The notes under the pieces are model-generated. The model was given only the letters and a program-made list of their open reading frames with translations. It was not told the DNA's origin and did not search any database. Of a DNA stretch of 47,803 nt, positions 37,444 to 46,474 are shown piece by piece (position 1 is the first letter of the stretch; every line of letters starts with the position of its first letter). The translations under genes were made by a program, and so were the position numbers. The stretch is from a virus: IMG/VR virus record IMGVR_UViG_3300034375_010407, positions 1 through 47,803 of that record; one strand, written 5' to 3'.

Positions 37444-39269
37444 TAATTTCCTTTTGTTGGATTTACAGTTCCTAATTTCTGGACGATATCTGGATTTTTA
37501 GCAACAATTTGTACTGCCCGCTTATATTTTGACTGATCTTGAGGGCTTCTATTATCAACTCCACGTTGCTTCATCTGCTTTATGAATACGATAGCTTGTT
37601 GTATTTCAGACATTTTTCTAGACTCTTCATCTTTGGCTGCGTTTGAAGCATCTTGAGCATCTTGAGATTGACCGCCTGAAATACCGCCACCTTCATCTTG
37701 TGGGGCTTGTTGTTGACTTTGTTGTTCTTGTTGCATTTGCTCATTTTGAGCTACAACAGGATTTACCCAACGCGGATCTTGCGACTGATTTTCTTCATCA
37801 ATTAGTGAATCTTGTTGTGCAATTTCATCTTCAGATTGCATCAAAATATTCTTTCTGACCCAATCGTGAGAATAATATTTTCCAGCCATATCTTGATAAT
37901 CACGGGCTTGCGTAATTCTTTGCTGACGTATTTCAGATTCTTTCAATTCAGCGAAATAATTATCTTTCGCAAAATCAAAACGAATAAAGTTTTTAATATC
38001 ATTCCAGTCATTAACAGTAGTAATATTTTTTAATACTAGTTGATGCCGCAACATTTCCATAAATAAATTTGAAAACCTCGAACGAAGCCTTACTATAAAT
38101 CTTGAAAATTTTACTTCATCCCTAGTAATTTCAGTCGCCCTACCCAACGAAAATACTGAATCTGAATTTAATCTAGTTGTCGGAACGTTTAATGCTTGAA
38201 GGAATTTCTTTTGGAAATAGAGAACATCATCCATTTCCCCAAGATTTTGTCCACCAGGTAATGTAGTTACCTCAGTTCCGCGACCGCCTTCTCTACGTGG
38301 AAGCCAATAATCTTCAAGCATTGTCATAAATTTACGGTCGTCTCTAATTTGACCAGTTGCTGCATCATAAATTAAACGGTTTTTATGTTTAACCATAATA
38401 TCCCGAACGTGTTGCTCGGCTTTCATTTTTGGTAAGTTACCAACATCAATATACCAAATTCTACGTTCTGGAGCGCGGGCTAAACGATAAATTACAAGAG
38501 CATCTTCTAGTGTTTTTAATTGATTTAAAGGTTTAATGGCTTTATGTAAATAAGAAAGAACCATTTGACCTTGATTATCCGTAATACCGGATACTATGTG
38601 GATAATAGAATCTTTTGCGACCTTTAAACCGCTTACTCCTCCACCACCTAGGTTTTTATTTCCTAAATGAAACCCTTTATCATTATAAATGTAATATTCA
38701 TTTACAGTTTTTGAAATAGAAACTTCTGCTGGAGATGATGAACCTATTTCATTCTTTTTTGATTTTTGAACTTCCCTAATTTTACGTATTTTTCTGGGAT
38801 CAATAAAACGAAGTTCTTTCAAGCCTTCTTGGGGATTTTTCTCGTCAATAATTGCATGATAATACAAACGCCCATCAATATACCATCTTCTAAAAATTTC
38901 ATAAGCATATTTTTGAAAGCTGATAAGATTTAAACAATAATCAAATTCTTTACGAATAATATCTTTTGTTTTTGGATCTACTTTTAAATTGTCAAGGTTT
39001 ATTGTGACTAATTTTTGTTCATCAATTGCAATTGTTTCGTTTACAATTTCATCAATTGCCGAATCACATTCAGCATTTAATGACATTTCCCTGTAGCGGG
39101 AAACTAATTCAGCCTCAGTTCGTACAGTTCCATCAAGATCTACATATGTGCCAAATGCGCCGCCTGTTGAAATTTCAACAGCGCCGTCGTCATCTACCTT
39201 TGGTGTAAAGGATTTATATTCTTCCTTTTCCTCAACCGGTTCAAAAAAACTGTAACCAAATAACTTCAT
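37443..39269 (-). CDS. 20: gp20 portal vertex protein
   Basis: The 608-residue protein forms the dodecameric DNA portal. Recognisable blocks are GLKELRFIDPRKIRKIREVQ, SYLHKAIKPLNQLKTLEDAL then VIYRLARAPERRIWYIDVGN, EDYWLPRREGGRGTEV and TTLPGGQNLGEMDDVLYFQK. The C-terminus is glutamine-rich and disordered. A longer frame starts at 39317, but the ATG at 39267-39269 is preferred: it follows TTTGGAGAAAATA and gives MKLFGYSFFEP, like T4 gp20. Confidence 0.96.
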   Translation of the reverse strand: MKLFGYSFFEPVEEKEEYKSFTPKVDDDGAVEISTGGAFGTYVDLDGTVRTEAELVSRYREMSLNAECDSAIDEIVNETIAIDEQKLVTINLDNLKVDPKTKDIIRKEFDYCLNLISFQKYAYEIFRRWYIDGRLYYHAIIDEKNPQEGLKELRFIDPRKIRKIREVQKSKKNEIGSSSPAEVSISKTVNEYYIYNDKGFHLGNKNLGGGGVSGLKVAKDSIIHIVSGITDNQGQMVLSYLHKAIKPLNQLKTLEDALVIYRLARAPERRIWYIDVGNLPKMKAEQHVRDIMVKHKNRLIYDAATGQIRDDRKFMTMLEDYWLPRREGGRGTEVTTLPGGQNLGEMDDVLYFQKKFLQALNVPTTRLNSDSVFSLGRATEITRDEVKFSRFIVRLRSRFSNLFMEMLRHQLVLKNITTVNDWNDIKNFIRFDFAKDNYFAELKESEIRQQRITQARDYQDMAGKYYSHDWVRKNILMQSEDEIAQQDSLIDEENQSQDPRWVNPVVAQNEQMQQEQQSQQQAPQDEGGGISGGQSQDAQDASNAAKDEESRKMSEIQQAIVFIKQMKQRGVDNRSPQDQSKYKRAVQIVAKNPDIVQKLGTVNPTKGN

Positions 39270-39283
39270 TATTTTCTCCAAAA

Positions 39284-39307
39284 TTAGGGGTGGAAATTTT
39301 CCACCCC
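39284..39307 (-). terminator. hairpin terminator between gp19 and gp20
   Basis: On the minus strand GGGGTGGAAA-A-TTTCCACCCC (arms 39298-39307 and 39287-39296) is a perfect 10-bp palindromic stem followed by TAATTTT. It lies 14 bases after the gp19 stop. The late promoter at 39318-39325 is just upstream, so the hairpin would also be the first element of the gp20 leader. Confidence 0.75.
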
Positions 39308-39317
39308 GTTTATACAT

Positions 39318-39325
39318 TATTTATA
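39318..39325 (-). promoter_or_regulatory. late promoter box TATAAATA for gp20
   Basis: An exact TATAAATA on the minus strand overlaps the last codons of gp19. Transcription would begin only a few bases before the terminator-like hairpin at 39284-39307 and then enter gp20 and the prohead genes. Confidence 0.65.
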
Positions 39326-39935
39326 ATTCAACTAAACTATTTACTGCCGTGGTTTTATCGCCATAAACATTAGTTCCGCCAGCCTTTTTAGCAGACTGTT
39401 CAACTTCAGGAACCCAAAGATCGTATGAAAAGGTAACACCAAATTCTTCAATTTGGTTTGCAGAACTCCAATCCAGACCAATAGGAGAAATCATAGTGGG
39501 GAAAGCCCCTTCTAATTTATATGAACGAATAATGCTTCCGTCTTTACCATATTGTTCGACTACTAGATCAACTTTATATTGTTCTTCATCAACTAACGAA
39601 TCTCTCAAGTTTGAAACGTGACGGTTTAGTGAATTCGACCAGGCCTCAAATAATGCACGAACAGAAAAATCTTCGTCGTTGATTACGCTAACCGACCAAT
39701 CTTGGAAATCCCTTTGTCCGGCAACTTTAATAGATCTTCCGAAATATGGAATTGGAACGGAAGAAACCATAGAACCTGGTAATTCTGCTGATTTACAGGT
39801 AAATTCAAATTTCTTTTTTGAATCTGGAGATAATGCAAGACCTTCAGGTGTATTTAGTGTGACCTTGAATAACGAAGGTCTTGCTCCACCGTACACTACG
39901 CCGTTTGCTTTAAAATTATTAATGTTAAACGCCAT
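39321..39935 (-). CDS. 19: gp19 tail tube protein
   Basis: The 204-residue protein starts MAFNINNFKANGVVYGGARP and has FEFTCKSAELPGSMVSSVPI then PYFGRSIKVAGQRDFQDW and TFSYDLWVPEV, the pattern of the T4 tail tube protein that polymerises into the inner tube. It lies between sheath gp18 and portal gp20 in the T4 order. The ATG at 39933-39935 follows AAAGGAATAAAATTA. Confidence 0.95.
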   Translation of the reverse strand: MAFNINNFKANGVVYGGARPSLFKVTLNTPEGLALSPDSKKKFEFTCKSAELPGSMVSSVPIPYFGRSIKVAGQRDFQDWSVSVINDEDFSVRALFEAWSNSLNRHVSNLRDSLVDEEQYKVDLVVEQYGKDGSIIRSYKLEGAFPTMISPIGLDWSSANQIEEFGVTFSYDLWVPEVEQSAKKAGGTNVYGDKTTAVNSLVEL

Positions 39936-40019
39936 TAATTTTATTCCTTTAATGTTTATTAATATTTAGGGTTTCTGACATCAGGTGGAACCTAAAAATG
40001 TACATTTACCATTCACTTG

Positions 40020-40050
40020 ATATTCCCTTTGATATTATCTCGGGGAATAT
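40020..40050. repeat. inverted repeat between gp18 and gp19
   Basis: ATATTCCC (40020-40027) and GGGAATAT (40043-40050) are perfect 8-bp inverted arms with a 15-base loop in the 132-base gap between gp18 and gp19. There is no T-run downstream on the minus strand, so a transcript-processing or weak pausing hairpin is more likely than a terminator. I see no promoter consensus in the rest of this gap. Confidence 0.45.
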
Positions 40051-40067
40051 TCAGATAGAACAGTTTA

Positions 40068-42647
40068 CTAGAACTTACCAACAACTTCAGAGAACTGGAC
40101 ACCAGTTCCAACGGCCACAAAGTTTAATTGAATGAAGTTGATAGAACGCGCAGGTTTAATATAGATATCACCAACAAATTGGTTAGAATCAATAATAAAC
40201 GGAGTGTTGTTAGTTTCGTCACAAACTACCAAGAAGTCGTAAATACCACGGCGGCCTTGGATGTTTCTTAGGTAAGGATTAATCAAGTTTTTAAACTGTG
40301 CTCTAGTAAACGCATCGTTAAATTCGAATAAGAAATATTGAGACGATTTAGAAATAGCCTTTTCCAGCGTAATAAACAATCTACGAACGTTAATTCTGTC
40401 GAATGCAGAAGGTTTAGCTTGTAGAGTTTTATCACCGAATAGAACAGTACCCTGACCTGGGAAAGAAACTACTGGGTTAACACCGTTAGGATATAGAATA
40501 TCACGCTCTGCTTTTCTTGGGTTCCAAGCAAGCTTTACGAAATTCTTAATGTTACCACGGTTAAATCCAGCAGGCGACCACCAAGAATCGTTAGTTTGGT
40601 CAGTTCTAGCGCATAAACCAGCAATATCGCCATTTAAAGGAACCCAGCGATACACATCATTATATCTATCGTATTGATACTTATAACCCGAATCCATTAC
40701 TGCATAAGAAGTATTTCTTACTGCACCTCTCCAGTTTTTAACAGAAGTAGCTTCGCGGCCAATATTATTAATTACAGCTGTTTTGTCAGGAGATACAAAT
40801 CCAACACAATCTTTTCTGGCATCACAGATATTGTCAATAATATAATTTGCTAATTGATAATCAACAATAGTTTCGCCATTAACAACTGTACTTCCTCCGA
40901 CTGGCCTTCCTTGCATTACCAAAGAAATATCAATATCTTCAGCAGAAGCAAATAAATCATATGCATCGCCAAGGATAGAAAGTGTTGCATTTTCTTCATC
41001 CAATCCGTCAGAACCGAATCTAAAACGAGTATTTAATGAAGAAGCGCTAGATGATGAAGTTACATTCAACGCAGTATTTGAATAAGCCGTAGTTCTGTCA
41101 TTAACTACCCATACATATTCTGAAGATTCGTTGATTAAATCAACATAATAATTTACTGTTCCGTTAGAATTCTTTGAATCAGTTGCTCTTGAAACGGCGG
41201 CAAATACTTCAAGGATTGTTCCTGGAGTTCCGGTGAAATCACCACCTTCGTCTACCACAACAACGTGCATTTCATCTTGAGCAGAAGTATTTCCGTTATA
41301 CAAAACATAATCAGATTGCCCTGGAGCAGTATCTACTACATTAAAATACTCCCAGAACCTTGAAGCTGTATTAGAAGAATAGTTTTCATTTAATCTAAAC
41401 GGATCTTGAATAGTAAATGTAACTTTCTTCATATCAGCAGTAAATGAGTGTTCTGTTCCCCCAGCGGCGGCAGTAACAGCAGAAACACCGTCTCTGGTTG
41501 AAGAAAGAATTAAACCAGAACTGTTTGAACTAATTACATAATAATTAGAACCAGAAGAAAGACCGCCAGTTGAGTCACCAGTTGTATTTGCATAAGTTAC
41601 AATATCGCCAACTTGAAAAACTAAATCGCCGTTAATTGTATTTGCTAAGTTGTTTAAACTAATAAATCCATTCGTGGTATTCACAGCTCCATTCGAACCA
41701 GAACTTCCAAATACAACATTTGATGAAGTATCTTCGGCATATGATTTAGATTCTACTAAACAATATTGTTCCCTTGAAGTAAATGTTCCGGCTTTTAAGT
41801 AATCTTTAACTGCAATTGAAGTAAATGCTAAATTCGCGGCAGTGTTAGAAGCAGTATTAGAAACCACATAAACTTCAGAAGAACCTACAATAAATTCAAT
41901 TCTGGCAGAAGCACCTAAATCCAAATCCTGCGTATAGCTATTTGCGTTATCACAAACAGAAACCCTTAAAGAATTTCCCATTTTACCAGGATATTTTGCA
42001 ATATATAGAAGATCGCTATCGAAATTACCCTGTTTTGATTCAAATTCACCAACATTTCTTACAATCTGATGAACTAAGTTTGCAACAATAACTGCATCCG
42101 AATCAGCTTCAGCTCCTACTGCAGTATATGTAGCGTCTTTTCTGGCGAAACTTAATTCAGTAGTTCCTGCAGTACCAGTTATAGTTTGATTAAGAGTAAT
42201 TGCTGATGAATTTGCAGAAATAATTTCATAATCTTCACCTGTTTGATCGCCGGAAATTACAGTAGTGTTAGAAGTTTGAGTAATATACATTCCCGGAACA
42301 ACTTGACTTATATCAGCTGTTGTGGTTAGGATGTTATTACTTGTTCCGGTGAGCGTAAATTCAATTCCGCCCGGAGTGAAACCTGAAGTTTTACCAGCAC
42401 GAGAAATCCATAATCTTTCGCCGTAATTTAAAAAATTCGATCCGGTAAAAAACGTTTCCGCATTTAAATTTGTTGGCTTTCCGAAGTATTGTGCCAGTTT
42501 ATCTTGAGAGTCTACCAGTATTGTTTCTCCAATTGGTCCCCAACGAAATACACCCGCAAGAGCGCCATCTGTAGTGGCAACTGAAGGTACAATCGTAGTA
42601 AGATCAATTTCTCTAATTGAAACGCCTGGGCTTAATTGAAACGCCAT
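40068..42647 (-). CDS. 18: gp18 contractile tail sheath protein
   Basis: The 859-residue protein starts MAFQLSPGVSIREIDLTTIV and then PSVATTDGALAGVFRWGPIG, the classic T4 sheath N-terminus. The C-terminal polymerising domain has AFDRINVRRLFITLEKAISK and YFLFEFNDAFTRAQFKNLIN. The middle is long, repetitive and rich in S, T and N (surface-exposed domains), making it larger than T4 gp18 (659 residues). The ATG at 42645-42647 follows TAGGAGCTAAAT. Confidence 0.96.
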   Translation of the reverse strand: MAFQLSPGVSIREIDLTTIVPSVATTDGALAGVFRWGPIGETILVDSQDKLAQYFGKPTNLNAETFFTGSNFLNYGERLWISRAGKTSGFTPGGIEFTLTGTSNNILTTTADISQVVPGMYITQTSNTTVISGDQTGEDYEIISANSSAITLNQTITGTAGTTELSFARKDATYTAVGAEADSDAVIVANLVHQIVRNVGEFESKQGNFDSDLLYIAKYPGKMGNSLRVSVCDNANSYTQDLDLGASARIEFIVGSSEVYVVSNTASNTAANLAFTSIAVKDYLKAGTFTSREQYCLVESKSYAEDTSSNVVFGSSGSNGAVNTTNGFISLNNLANTINGDLVFQVGDIVTYANTTGDSTGGLSSGSNYYVISSNSSGLILSSTRDGVSAVTAAAGGTEHSFTADMKKVTFTIQDPFRLNENYSSNTASRFWEYFNVVDTAPGQSDYVLYNGNTSAQDEMHVVVVDEGGDFTGTPGTILEVFAAVSRATDSKNSNGTVNYYVDLINESSEYVWVVNDRTTAYSNTALNVTSSSSASSLNTRFRFGSDGLDEENATLSILGDAYDLFASAEDIDISLVMQGRPVGGSTVVNGETIVDYQLANYIIDNICDARKDCVGFVSPDKTAVINNIGREATSVKNWRGAVRNTSYAVMDSGYKYQYDRYNDVYRWVPLNGDIAGLCARTDQTNDSWWSPAGFNRGNIKNFVKLAWNPRKAERDILYPNGVNPVVSFPGQGTVLFGDKTLQAKPSAFDRINVRRLFITLEKAISKSSQYFLFEFNDAFTRAQFKNLINPYLRNIQGRRGIYDFLVVCDETNNTPFIIDSNQFVGDIYIKPARSINFIQLNFVAVGTGVQFSEVVGKF

Positions 42648-42723
42648 ATTTAGCTCCTATAATGAGGTAAGGAAATTAATTCTTTTTTGTTATTTATTAA
42701 AAAAGCTTTCTTAGTATTTCAAA

Positions 42724-44439
42724 TTACCAATAACCATTATCGTCCCTTTCGTTTTCAAAATCGACCTGAGAAGCTGCCCAAAACCAATCATTTTCAACAA
42801 ATTTCTCATACCTTTCATCCATAAATTCTTCCCTACCATTTTCAACAAAACCAAACGGGGATAAGTCTTGCTCAATTTGTTCTTCAGTTTTATCCCTTAA
42901 CAAATTTAAGGTATTTATGTTTGTATAGTCTTTAAAATATTGTTGATCAGAAATCCAAGCAAATAACACTAAGCACATAACTAAGTCGTCATGTTTTCCA
43001 GGCTCAGCTTCGTAGGAATTTCCTTTTTTAGAAAAAGTAGATAATTCGTTAATAGTATGAAAATCGTTAATTATTAATTGATTTTGTTCAACTAACAGTT
43101 TTAACATAGAACAACCGGTAGATTTTACAATTTTAGTTGTTCGTATCCCCATGTCGGCGGTTTTTCCTCCAAAACCGCTAGTAATACGTTTTCCGCTTCT
43201 ACCCGCATTTTCAGTAAATAAAACATGATCGTATCCAAAATCATAATGTAAAGAATTTGATACCTGTTCGCCAATATCATTAATTTCCACAAGAACAGAT
43301 GCATTGTTATAATGTTTTGCAGTTCGATAAATTATATCAGCATAATCAATGGGGGTAACATTATTATTCCTATAGACACAAACTTCCTCATATGGCATTT
43401 TTGTAACATCAATTAACTGAAAGGCGGAATAGTCCAATCCTTTACCGCGAGAGACATCGCAGACTGTCATATAAACATGATCTTTTTCCGGTTCTTTATA
43501 TTGTATCAAACCTTCTTGTTGAACCACTGGTGACTGGTGTACTAATTCTTTAAGTTTCCAACCAGCAATAAGCGTTCCGGAACTTCCTAGGAATTCGCAC
43601 TCATATTCTTGATTGAACTTTTCTATATCAAAGTTCATACCAGAAAGAGTATCTTCTTTCCATTTATCATCACGACCAGGAACTTCTTTCCAGTTTACTT
43701 CAATGGCATTGTATCCATTACGTTTTTCTCTGGCGTTTACCCAAGTAGAATAAAAGTGATTTAGACCGTTTGGAGTAGAAACTAAAATAATTTTGGATTC
43801 AGTACCGGATGAAATTGTTGGATAAACGGATGTAAAAAATTCGTCCCAATTATCAATGTGGGCGGCTTCGTCAATAAACAAAAGATTAATTGTATATCCA
43901 CGAATAGCACTGGCGGATGTTGCAGTTGCAATTACTCGACTATCATTTTCAAGCTCAAAGGAACCTTTGTTCCATTCTTTCATACCTTGTTGTAGCCACA
44001 TAGGTAAATGTTGATATGCAAGCTGAACACGGCTCAGAATTTCTCTTGCGGTTTCGCCTTTGTTTGCCAATAAAGCAACAGTTTTTGCATCGTGGAATAG
44101 GATATACCAAAGAATAAAACCACAGGTAGTGGTCGATTTTCCAGCCTGCCTGGCAGTGGTTACAATCGTGTATCTATTTTCCCTAAATGAATTAATCATA
44201 TTTTTCTGATAATCCCAAGGTTCAAATTTCTTTAAACCTTCGTTCAGGGTAATAATTTTCATATAATTTGAGACAAAATATACAGGGTCTTCAGAACATT
44301 TTAACCATTCTTCAATCAGTTCAGGTGTCCAATCAACCTTTTGATTGACCCTTTTAAGTAACATATTACCATTATAACCACGAGCATTTGTATAATCGGT
44401 AAAGTCAACTATCTCATTTTTCTTCGGATTGGTTTCCAA
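42724..44439 (-). CDS. 17: gp17 terminase large subunit
   Basis: The 571-residue packaging motor has Walker A ARQAGKST (96-103), Walker B LLFIDEAAHI (185-194), the coupling motif VSTPNGLNHFYSTW and a C-terminal RNase H-like nuclease with metal aspartates in MTVCDVSRGKGLDYSAF and the late GKHDDLVMCLVLF. The only start in frame before the conserved region is a TTG (44437-44439) inside gp16, with a 26-base overlap. No ATG fits, so start use is uncertain. Confidence 0.95.
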   Translation of the reverse strand: METNPKKNEIVDFTDYTNARGYNGNMLLKRVNQKVDWTPELIEEWLKCSEDPVYFVSNYMKIITLNEGLKKFEPWDYQKNMINSFRENRYTIVTTARQAGKSTTTCGFILWYILFHDAKTVALLANKGETAREILSRVQLAYQHLPMWLQQGMKEWNKGSFELENDSRVIATATSASAIRGYTINLLFIDEAAHIDNWDEFFTSVYPTISSGTESKIILVSTPNGLNHFYSTWVNAREKRNGYNAIEVNWKEVPGRDDKWKEDTLSGMNFDIEKFNQEYECEFLGSSGTLIAGWKLKELVHQSPVVQQEGLIQYKEPEKDHVYMTVCDVSRGKGLDYSAFQLIDVTKMPYEEVCVYRNNNVTPIDYADIIYRTAKHYNNASVLVEINDIGEQVSNSLHYDFGYDHVLFTENAGRSGKRITSGFGGKTADMGIRTTKIVKSTGCSMLKLLVEQNQLIINDFHTINELSTFSKKGNSYEAEPGKHDDLVMCLVLFAWISDQQYFKDYTNINTLNLLRDKTEEQIEQDLSPFGFVENGREEFMDERYEKFVENDWFWAASQVDFENERDDNGYW

Positions 44440-44866
44440 ACTTTAGTTCCTTCACAATTTTCTGTAATTCTGCAGTCGAGCCAACAAATAAATTTTGAGT
44501 TACGTTCTTTGCATTTTCACCAACTGGAGCATCGGAATGATCAATTTTTCTGATTTTTTCTTGTAGATCTAATAATTCTTTATTGGCTGAAACTAACGTA
44601 TCCATTAGTTTTGCTACAACTTCAAATGCTCTTGGATGTTGAGACTTTCCTGCTAATTCTGTAAGGGTTATTAATGCCTCTTTACCAGTTTCAATAACTC
44701 CATGCACGTTTGCACGGGCCATTTCAAAATCTTGACTTGCACTATTATCGTATATTTTATTTTTTAATTTATCAACAAATCCATTAGCAACTTCAATTTT
44801 TTCTTCAGGTGGAAGTCCTAGGGCCTTTCCAATAGGGTCTTTATCTTTTTTATTCTCATCACTCAT
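44414..44866 (-). CDS. 16: gp16 terminase small subunit
   Basis: The 150-residue mostly helical protein starts MSDENKKDKDPIGKALGLPP and has a central helical hairpin (GVIETGKEALITLTELAGKS, then QHPRAFEVVAKLMDTLVSAN) typical of T4-like small terminases that recognise DNA and stimulate gp17. It overlaps both neighbours: gp15 by 8 bases and gp17 by 26 bases. Confidence 0.93.
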   Translation of the reverse strand: MSDENKKDKDPIGKALGLPPEEKIEVANGFVDKLKNKIYDNSASQDFEMARANVHGVIETGKEALITLTELAGKSQHPRAFEVVAKLMDTLVSANKELLDLQEKIRKIDHSDAPVGENAKNVTQNLFVGSTAELQKIVKELKFGNQSEEK

Positions 44867-45704
44867 TTAATAAATCTTCTTGATTATAAATTTGGGTAAT
44901 ATACCCGTAATCATCGTCAACATTAATTTCGGTATAAGCAACAGTATTATTAATATTCGAAGTTGGTTCTCCATTTGCAGTCAAACCAGGTTGAACAGTA
45001 ATTTTTTCTGTTATTTCACTAACCCCAATTGCATCGTTAAGATCAGTATATTGCGGATCAGGTATATAAAAATTAACATTAACAAACTTAATAACACCAG
45101 ATTGTTTTACTGGACCGTACAAATACCCTTTAAGGGTTAAATCCAATGTCCAAATAATAGCTCTTCTTTTTGTAAAATCTCCATCATAATTATCCGTAAA
45201 GGAAATATCCCTGAGAATTACAGGAATATCTTTAGTTTCTTCCATTTCTGGAATTAATTCAATTGTAGTTGTCCAATCGGGCGTAAAAAATGGTAACACT
45301 TGCTCAATAATTTTATTACCATCTTCAATTTGTTTTGCATAGATATAAACTTTAAAATCTATATTATATGGTACAGGATTATATTGATACTTATATTCAT
45401 CATTAGAATTTTTAATTGTAGACCTTCCGATAGTTTTTAGTTTTCTATCGGCATCATAATACATTTTTCCCATTTCAAATGTAATTGCTGGTAATGGAAT
45501 AGTTGCTGTTTGCCGGTCGATATTTGGGTCTTGAAGAACACGGGTCAACATCTTATCTTTTGGTGCGTACATAATAGGCACACGAATTAAGGAAGTTTCG
45601 TTTCCGTCAGAATCCGACCTTGTTATATGAATATTGTTAAAAAGAGTTCCAACAAGTATTACATATTTTCTTAATAAACTGTGATAAAATGGCGTACTAA
45701 ACAT
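44859..45704 (-). CDS. 15: gp15 tail sheath stabiliser / tail completion protein
   Basis: The 281-residue protein starts MFSTPFYHSLLRKYVILVGT, then LFNNIHITRSDSDGN and IRVPIMYAPKDKMLTRVLQD, very close to T4 gp15, which caps the tail and joins it to the neck. DISFTDNYDGDFTKRRAIIW and TLDLTLKGYLYGPV are further conserved segments. It is 2 bases from the homing endonuclease stop, which separates it from gp14, its usual neighbour. Confidence 0.95.
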   Translation of the reverse strand: MFSTPFYHSLLRKYVILVGTLFNNIHITRSDSDGNETSLIRVPIMYAPKDKMLTRVLQDPNIDRQTATIPLPAITFEMGKMYYDADRKLKTIGRSTIKNSNDEYKYQYNPVPYNIDFKVYIYAKQIEDGNKIIEQVLPFFTPDWTTTIELIPEMEETKDIPVILRDISFTDNYDGDFTKRRAIIWTLDLTLKGYLYGPVKQSGVIKFVNVNFYIPDPQYTDLNDAIGVSEITEKITVQPGLTANGEPTSNINNTVAYTEINVDDDYGYITQIYNQEDLLNE

Positions 45705-45706
45705 CT

Positions 45707-46426
45707 TTACATTACCTCAAACCCAGATTGTAAAAGCATTTCATATTTATCTGTACCAGGAACTGCCATTTTTCTTGTTTCTCCATTTTTTAACCATTTT
45801 ATTCCTTGTTTAGAAGCTTTTACCTTTGCCCTATGTATTGGATTATTCATGGCATTATTTTCTGACATTTTCTTTAAAGTTTCTTGCGAGTGTTTCGTGC
45901 CATAAGTACCGATTTTTTTCTCTTTGTGTAATCTTTTAGTATTTTCGCTTATCTTTTTTCTAGTTTCATCGGTCCTTGGATTTTCTTTATAATATTTTTT
46001 CATAGCCTTAGAAGTAGAAATAGATATTTTTTTCTTAGTTTCTTCTGATAAAACCTTTCCCTTTGCCCATTTGCCCATATTAGGATTGGATTTATGCGAT
46101 TTAGAAATTTTTTGGCCCACCGTTAATCTAGAATTTTCTTCATTCCACCAATAATTATTATGTGTAGTAAATACTAAATTATAATATCTTTCCTTTTTAT
46201 TTTCTGCTAATTGTAGCCATTTTTCTTCTAAACCCAGCAATAAAGATCTTTCATCTGTTTTTTCTATTATTTTTCTTTTAAAATCATCAGGCCTTCTTCG
46301 ATACGCATTTCTCATTCTATTGGAAGAACAAATATACCCATCATGTTCCAAGCCCCAATGGGAACCAATATAGTACATATTCCTTTTACGATCATACCAT
46401 ATATAAACGAATCCATATTTTTCCAT
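45707..46426 (-). CDS. GIY-YIG homing endonuclease between gp14 and gp15
   Basis: The 239-residue protein has an N-terminal GIY-YIG nuclease core (YGFVYIWYDRKRNMYYIGSH), several NUMOD3-type helix repeats (SEETKKKIS, TDETRKKIS, SQETLKKMS) for DNA contact, and a C-terminal GIKWLKNGETRKMAVPGTDK. This matches phage Seg-type free-standing homing endonucleases. An upstream TTG opens the frame, but the ATG at 46424-46426 follows GGAGGTAATT, a strong site. It has its own late promoter box. It is a selfish insertion between two genes that normally adjoin. Confidence 0.92.
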   Translation of the reverse strand: MEKYGFVYIWYDRKRNMYYIGSHWGLEHDGYICSSNRMRNAYRRRPDDFKRKIIEKTDERSLLLGLEEKWLQLAENKKERYYNLVFTTHNNYWWNEENSRLTVGQKISKSHKSNPNMGKWAKGKVLSEETKKKISISTSKAMKKYYKENPRTDETRKKISENTKRLHKEKKIGTYGTKHSQETLKKMSENNAMNNPIHRAKVKASKQGIKWLKNGETRKMAVPGTDKYEMLLQSGFEVM

Positions 46427-46453
46427 AATTACCTCCAAAATTTTATATAATTG

Positions 46454-46461
46454 TATTTATA
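46454..46461 (-). promoter_or_regulatory. late promoter box TATAAATA upstream of the homing endonuclease
   Basis: An exact TATAAATA on the minus strand lies 28 bases before the homing endonuclease start and 14 bases after the gp14 stop. It would drive the endonuclease and read on into gp15, gp16 and gp17. Confidence 0.75.
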
Positions 46462-46474
46462 TAAAACGGTCGTT

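Noticed and set aside
42682-42705. CTTTTTT...AAAAAAG hairpin between gp17 and gp18
   Set aside because: The stem is almost only A-T pairs and is not followed by a clear T-run on the minus strand; the nearby AATAAATA differs from the late box by one base.
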